64,000 bases of DNA from Caulobacter sp. NIBR2454 (GTDB taxonomy: Bacteria; Pseudomonadota; Alphaproteobacteria; Caulobacterales; Caulobacteraceae), in the NCBI RefSeq assembly GCF_027474405.1, contig NZ_CP114871.1, forward strand, positions 310,001 through 374,000. The letters are read 5' to 3'. Below are positions 61,439 to 64,000 of the stretch, piece after piece (the stretch's first letter is position 1; every line of letters starts with the position of its first letter). The notes under the pieces are model-generated. The model searched no databases, had not been told where the DNA came from, and saw only the letters and a list, made by a program, of their open reading frames with translations. The position numbers and the translations under genes are program-made.

Positions 61439-62526
61439 GCTTTCGCGCCTTTTCTGCCGAAGACGTGGGTGGGGTTGGCCGCCGCGGTCGCCGCATCCAG
61501 CGGCCAGCGCGGGCGGGCGGGGGCGTCCATGTCGTCTGTAATGCCCAAGGCCAGCCTTTCGGCGCCGGCCAGGGCGATCATCGCCGCATTGTCGGTGCAA
61601 TAGGCCAGCGGCGGAGCGTCGAAGGAATAGCCATGCTTGTCCGCCGCCCCCCTCAACGCCGCACGCACCGCGCCGTTGGCGGCCACCCCGCCGGCCACCA
61701 CGAACCGCAGGGTTTGGCCCGGATGGCGTTCCTTGTAATCGGCCATGGCCCGGTCAGTGCGCTCGGACAGTTGCCGGGCGATGGCGGTCTGGACCGCGGC
61801 GGCCAGATCCGCACGCTCCTGGTCGTTCGTCACCGTCTCGGCCAGACGCGCGGCGGCGGTCTTCAGGCCGGAGAAGGAGAAATCGAAACCCGCCCGACCC
61901 AGCAGAGCGCGGGGCAATGTGTAGCGGCTGGCGTCGCCGCTGGCGGCCAGCTTTTCCAGCGCCGGTCCGCCGGGATAGGGCAGGCCCATGCTTTTGGCGA
62001 TCTTGTCGAAGGCCTCGCCCGCCGCGTCGTCGATCGTCGTGCCGATCCGCGTGCAGGCGCCGACCCCGGCGACCTCCAGCAGCTGGCAATGCCCGCCGCT
62101 CACCAGCAGCAGCAGAAAGGGATAGGCGATGTCGGCGCCCAAGCGGGCCGAGACAGCGTGACCTTCCAGGTGGTTCACGGCGATCAGCGGAATGCCCCGC
62201 GCCAGGGCCGCGGCCTTGCCGAACGCCAGACCCACCATGACCCCGCCCACCAAGCCGGGTCCGGCGGTGGCCGCCACCCCATCCAGGTCCTCGAACGACA
62301 GGCCGGAGGCGCGCATGGCCTCGGCGGCGATGGCGTCGATGCTCTCCACATGCGCCCGCGCGGCGATCTCAGGCACCACCCCGCCGAACGGGGCATGCTG
62401 CTCGAACTGCGTCCCAATGATCGAGGACAGCACTTGCACGCGCCCGTCGGCGTCGCGGCGGACCACGGCGGCGGCGGTCTCGTCGCAGCTGGTCTCCAGG
62501 CCGAGAAGGGTGAGGCTGTCGGTCAT
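61435..62526 (-). CDS. tsaD: tRNA N6-threonylcarbamoyladenosine synthase subunit TsaD
   Basis: This 363-residue ASKHA-fold protein performs the final step of t6A formation on ANN-decoding tRNAs. [14 protein letters not shown] is the N-terminal phosphate loop, the metal histidines are in [12 protein letters not shown], and [10 protein letters not shown] and [10 protein letters not shown] are nucleotide-binding segments. It heads a minus-strand run with gpsA and is divergent from hemC, an arrangement conserved in alphaproteobacteria. Confidence 0.97.
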   Translation of the reverse strand: MTDSLTLLGLETSCDETAAAVVRRDADGRVQVLSSIIGTQFEQHAPFGGVVPEIAARAHVESIDAIAAEAMRASGLSFEDLDGVAATAGPGLVGGVMVGLAFGKAAALARGIPLIAVNHLEGHAVSARLGADIAYPFLLLLVSGGHCQLLEVAGVGACTRIGTTIDDAAGEAFDKIAKSMGLPYPGGPALEKLAASGDASRYTLPRALLGRAGFDFSFSGLKTAAARLAETVTNDQERADLAAAVQTAIARQLSERTDRAMADYKERHPGQTLRFVVAGGVAANGAVRAALRGAADKHGYSFDAPPLAYCTDNAAMIALAGAERLALGITDDMDAPARPRWPLDAATAAANPTHVFGRKGAKA

Positions 62527-62608
62527 CGGTTGCCGGGGAACCGGCGCTCCTGTAGCAGCGGCGTCTTAGGTCGCCTTCATATAGGCGTTTCGAGGTAGCT
62601 TCGTCCGC

Positions 62609-63571
62609 ATGGTCCGGCAACAGCCTTCCGTCGTCCGTATCGGAACCCGGGGTTCAAAGCTCGCTCTGGCCCAGACCCGCATGATGCAGGCCAAGATCGC
62701 CGCCGCCCTTGGCGCCCCGCCCGAGGCGGCTGACGAGGTTGCGCCCCTGACGGTCATCACCACCACCGGCGACCGCATCCAGGACCGCCGCCTGCTGGAG
62801 ATCGGCGGCAAGGCGCTGTTCACCAAGGAGATCGAAGAGGCCCTGCTCGAAGGCCGCATCGACTGCGCCGTCCACTCCATGAAGGACGTGCCCGCCGAAC
62901 TGCCGCCGGGCCTGGTGGTCGCCGCCGTGCCGCCGCGCGAGGATGTCCGCGACGCCTTCGTCAGCAAGATCGCCAACCGGCTGGAAGACCTTCCGCAAGG
63001 CGCCGTGCTCGGCACCGCCAGTCTTCGTCGCCAGGCGCAAAGCCTCAATCGTCGCCCTGACCTGAAGGTCGTGCTGCTGCGAGGCAATGTGGACACCCGC
63101 CTTGGCAAGCTGGAAGCCGGGGAGGCGGACGCCATCCTGCTGGCCCAGGCTGGTCTCAACCGTATGGGCCTTGGCCATGTGTCCAATGGTCAGATCGATC
63201 CGTTCGAGGCGCCGATCGCACCGGGCCAGGGCGCTCTGGCGATCCAGACGCGGACCGAGGATTTCCATGAACCCTGGCTGGCGGCCTTGCGCTGCCCGGA
63301 CACCGCCCTTGCCGTGGCCGCCGAACGCGGCGCGTTGTTCGCGTTGGAAGGTTCCTGCCGCACGGCGGTCGGGGCCTATGCCCGCATCGATGGCCAGCGT
63401 CTGGACCTGGTGGTCGAGGCCCTGACGCCCGACGGCGCCCGGCGTTTTCGCCGTGAGGGCGCGGTGTTCCTGCCGTCCGATGGAGGCGAGCGCGCCGCGG
63501 TCGAACTGGGACTGGAGCTGGGCCGCGCCATCCGGGCCGAAGGCGGCGACGCCCTGATCTGGACCGTCTGA
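62609..63571 (+). CDS. hemC: Porphobilinogen deaminase
   Basis: This 320-residue enzyme of haem synthesis makes hydroxymethylbilane. RIGTRGSKLALAQT begins the fold, CAVHSMKDVPAELP is the conserved substrate loop, and the dipyrromethane cofactor cysteine is in LEGSCRTAVGAYA. It is complete, ends in DALIWTV and is followed 2 bases later by hemD. The 82-base gap to tsaD holds both promoters. Confidence 0.96.
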   Translation: MVRQQPSVVRIGTRGSKLALAQTRMMQAKIAAALGAPPEAADEVAPLTVITTTGDRIQDRRLLEIGGKALFTKEIEEALLEGRIDCAVHSMKDVPAELPPGLVVAAVPPREDVRDAFVSKIANRLEDLPQGAVLGTASLRRQAQSLNRRPDLKVVLLRGNVDTRLGKLEAGEADAILLAQAGLNRMGLGHVSNGQIDPFEAPIAPGQGALAIQTRTEDFHEPWLAALRCPDTALAVAAERGALFALEGSCRTAVGAYARIDGQRLDLVVEALTPDGARRFRREGAVFLPSDGGERAAVELGLELGRAIRAEGGDALIWTV

Positions 63572-63573
63572 CC

Positions 63574-64000
63574 ATGGCGGCAGGGCGCAGGATCTGGATC
63601 ACCCGGGCCCAGCCCGGCGCCGACGCCACCGCCGCCCGCCTCCGCGACATGGGCCATAAACCCATCGTCTGCTCTCTTCTTTCGGTCCAGGATCTGGCGC
63701 CGGTCATCGATCTCGACGGGGTAGGGGCCCTGGCCTTCAGCAGCGCCAACGGCGTGCGGGCCTTCGCCGCCCAATCGACCGAGCGCTCCCTGCGCGCGTT
63801 CGCGGTGGGCGCGGCCACGGCCGACGCCGCCAAGGCCGCCGGCTTCACCCGTGTGCTGTCGGCTGATGGCGATGTGGACGCCCTGGCCGGCGCCATCGCC
63901 GCCCGCGCGCGCGAGATCAGCGGTGTCCTCCTGCACGCCGCTTCCGCCGAGCCGGCGGGCGATCTGGTCGGCGCCCTGACGGCTGCCGGCGTTTCCGCCC
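63574..64000 (+). CDS. hemD: Uroporphyrinogen-III synthase (5-prime part, cut at window end)
   Basis: The frame opens at ATG 63574, 2 bases after hemC, and runs to the window end without a stop, giving about 142 residues. IWITRAQPGADATAARLRDMG is the typical start, followed by ALAFSSANGVRAFA and AVGAATADAAKAAGF. HemD sequences are variable, so the call rests on these pieces and the hemC-hemD order. The C-terminal half lies outside. Confidence 0.92.
   Translation, partial: MAAGRRIWITRAQPGADATAARLRDMGHKPIVCSLLSVQDLAPVIDLDGVGALAFSSANGVRAFAAQSTERSLRAFAVGAATADAAKAAGFTRVLSADGDVDALAGAIAARAREISGVLLHAASAEPAGDLVGALTAAGVSA

Noticed and set aside
60446..61600. Longer version of gpsA
   Set aside because: The extension reads through tsaD in the wrong frame; the Rossmann motif begins right after ATG 61438.

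Overview
The window is high-GC, densely packed alphaproteobacterial chromosome. Gene content points to Caulobacter or a close relative in the Caulobacteraceae. The strongest evidence is a type I secretion set (rsaD, rsaE, then rsaF about 5 kb further on) enclosing a perosamine O-antigen cluster. This is the arrangement known from the Caulobacter crescentus S-layer export locus. No rRNA, tRNA, prophage, insertion sequence or CRISPR array was recognised.

Layout. 1-2645: the end of a methyltransferase-regulatory-domain protein, an XRE regulator and an unrecognised single-span membrane protein. 2813-15121: an O-antigen ABC exporter (wzm/wzt), rsaD/rsaE, gmd-perB-per, two tandem GT4 glycosyltransferases, rsaF and a phytanoyl-CoA-dioxygenase-like enzyme. 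15139-30263: sugar-phosphate and nucleotide-sugar supply (tkt, galU, manC, an AGE-family isomerase, gmhB-like and rfbD genes, a transaldolase-family gene), mixed with nadE, an orphan bcsB-like gene and trhO. 30421-36926: a TonB-receptor-like protein, an S33 hydrolase, and a CBS plus gamma-family trans-sulfuration pair. 36948-41273: a 1441-residue RTX protein that combines a PD40-like propeller, a class 3 lipase domain and a C-terminal domain resembling the LPS-binding N-terminus of S-layer protein RsaA. 41406-47799: MscS channel, patatin, sulfotransferase-like protein, DUF3667 protein and a WbpE-like aminotransferase. 46942-49385: a sulfide/persulfide module (blh, bigR, rhodanese, and a deletion-damaged tauE). 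49382-54451: an ATP-dependent DNA ligase and its ligase-associated exonuclease, separated by unrelated genes. 54490-64000: thioesterases, an M49-like peptidase, tandem tiny membrane peptides, assorted enzymes, gpsA-tsaD, and hemC-hemD (cut by the window edge).

How the genes fit together. manC, gmd, per and perB can make GDP-N-acetylperosamine. The two GT4 enzymes and wzm/wzt could polymerise and export it as O-antigen. RsaDEF exports RTX-type proteins. The RTX lipase carries a candidate anchor for that same O-antigen, so the window may encode a surface-displayed enzyme together with its secretion path and its attachment ligand. rsaA itself is not upstream of rsaD here, where C. crescentus has it; the ABC exporter occupies that position. 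Family and motif assignments were made by eye from translated sequence, and similarity to RsaA is from memory, so database confirmation is needed where stated.
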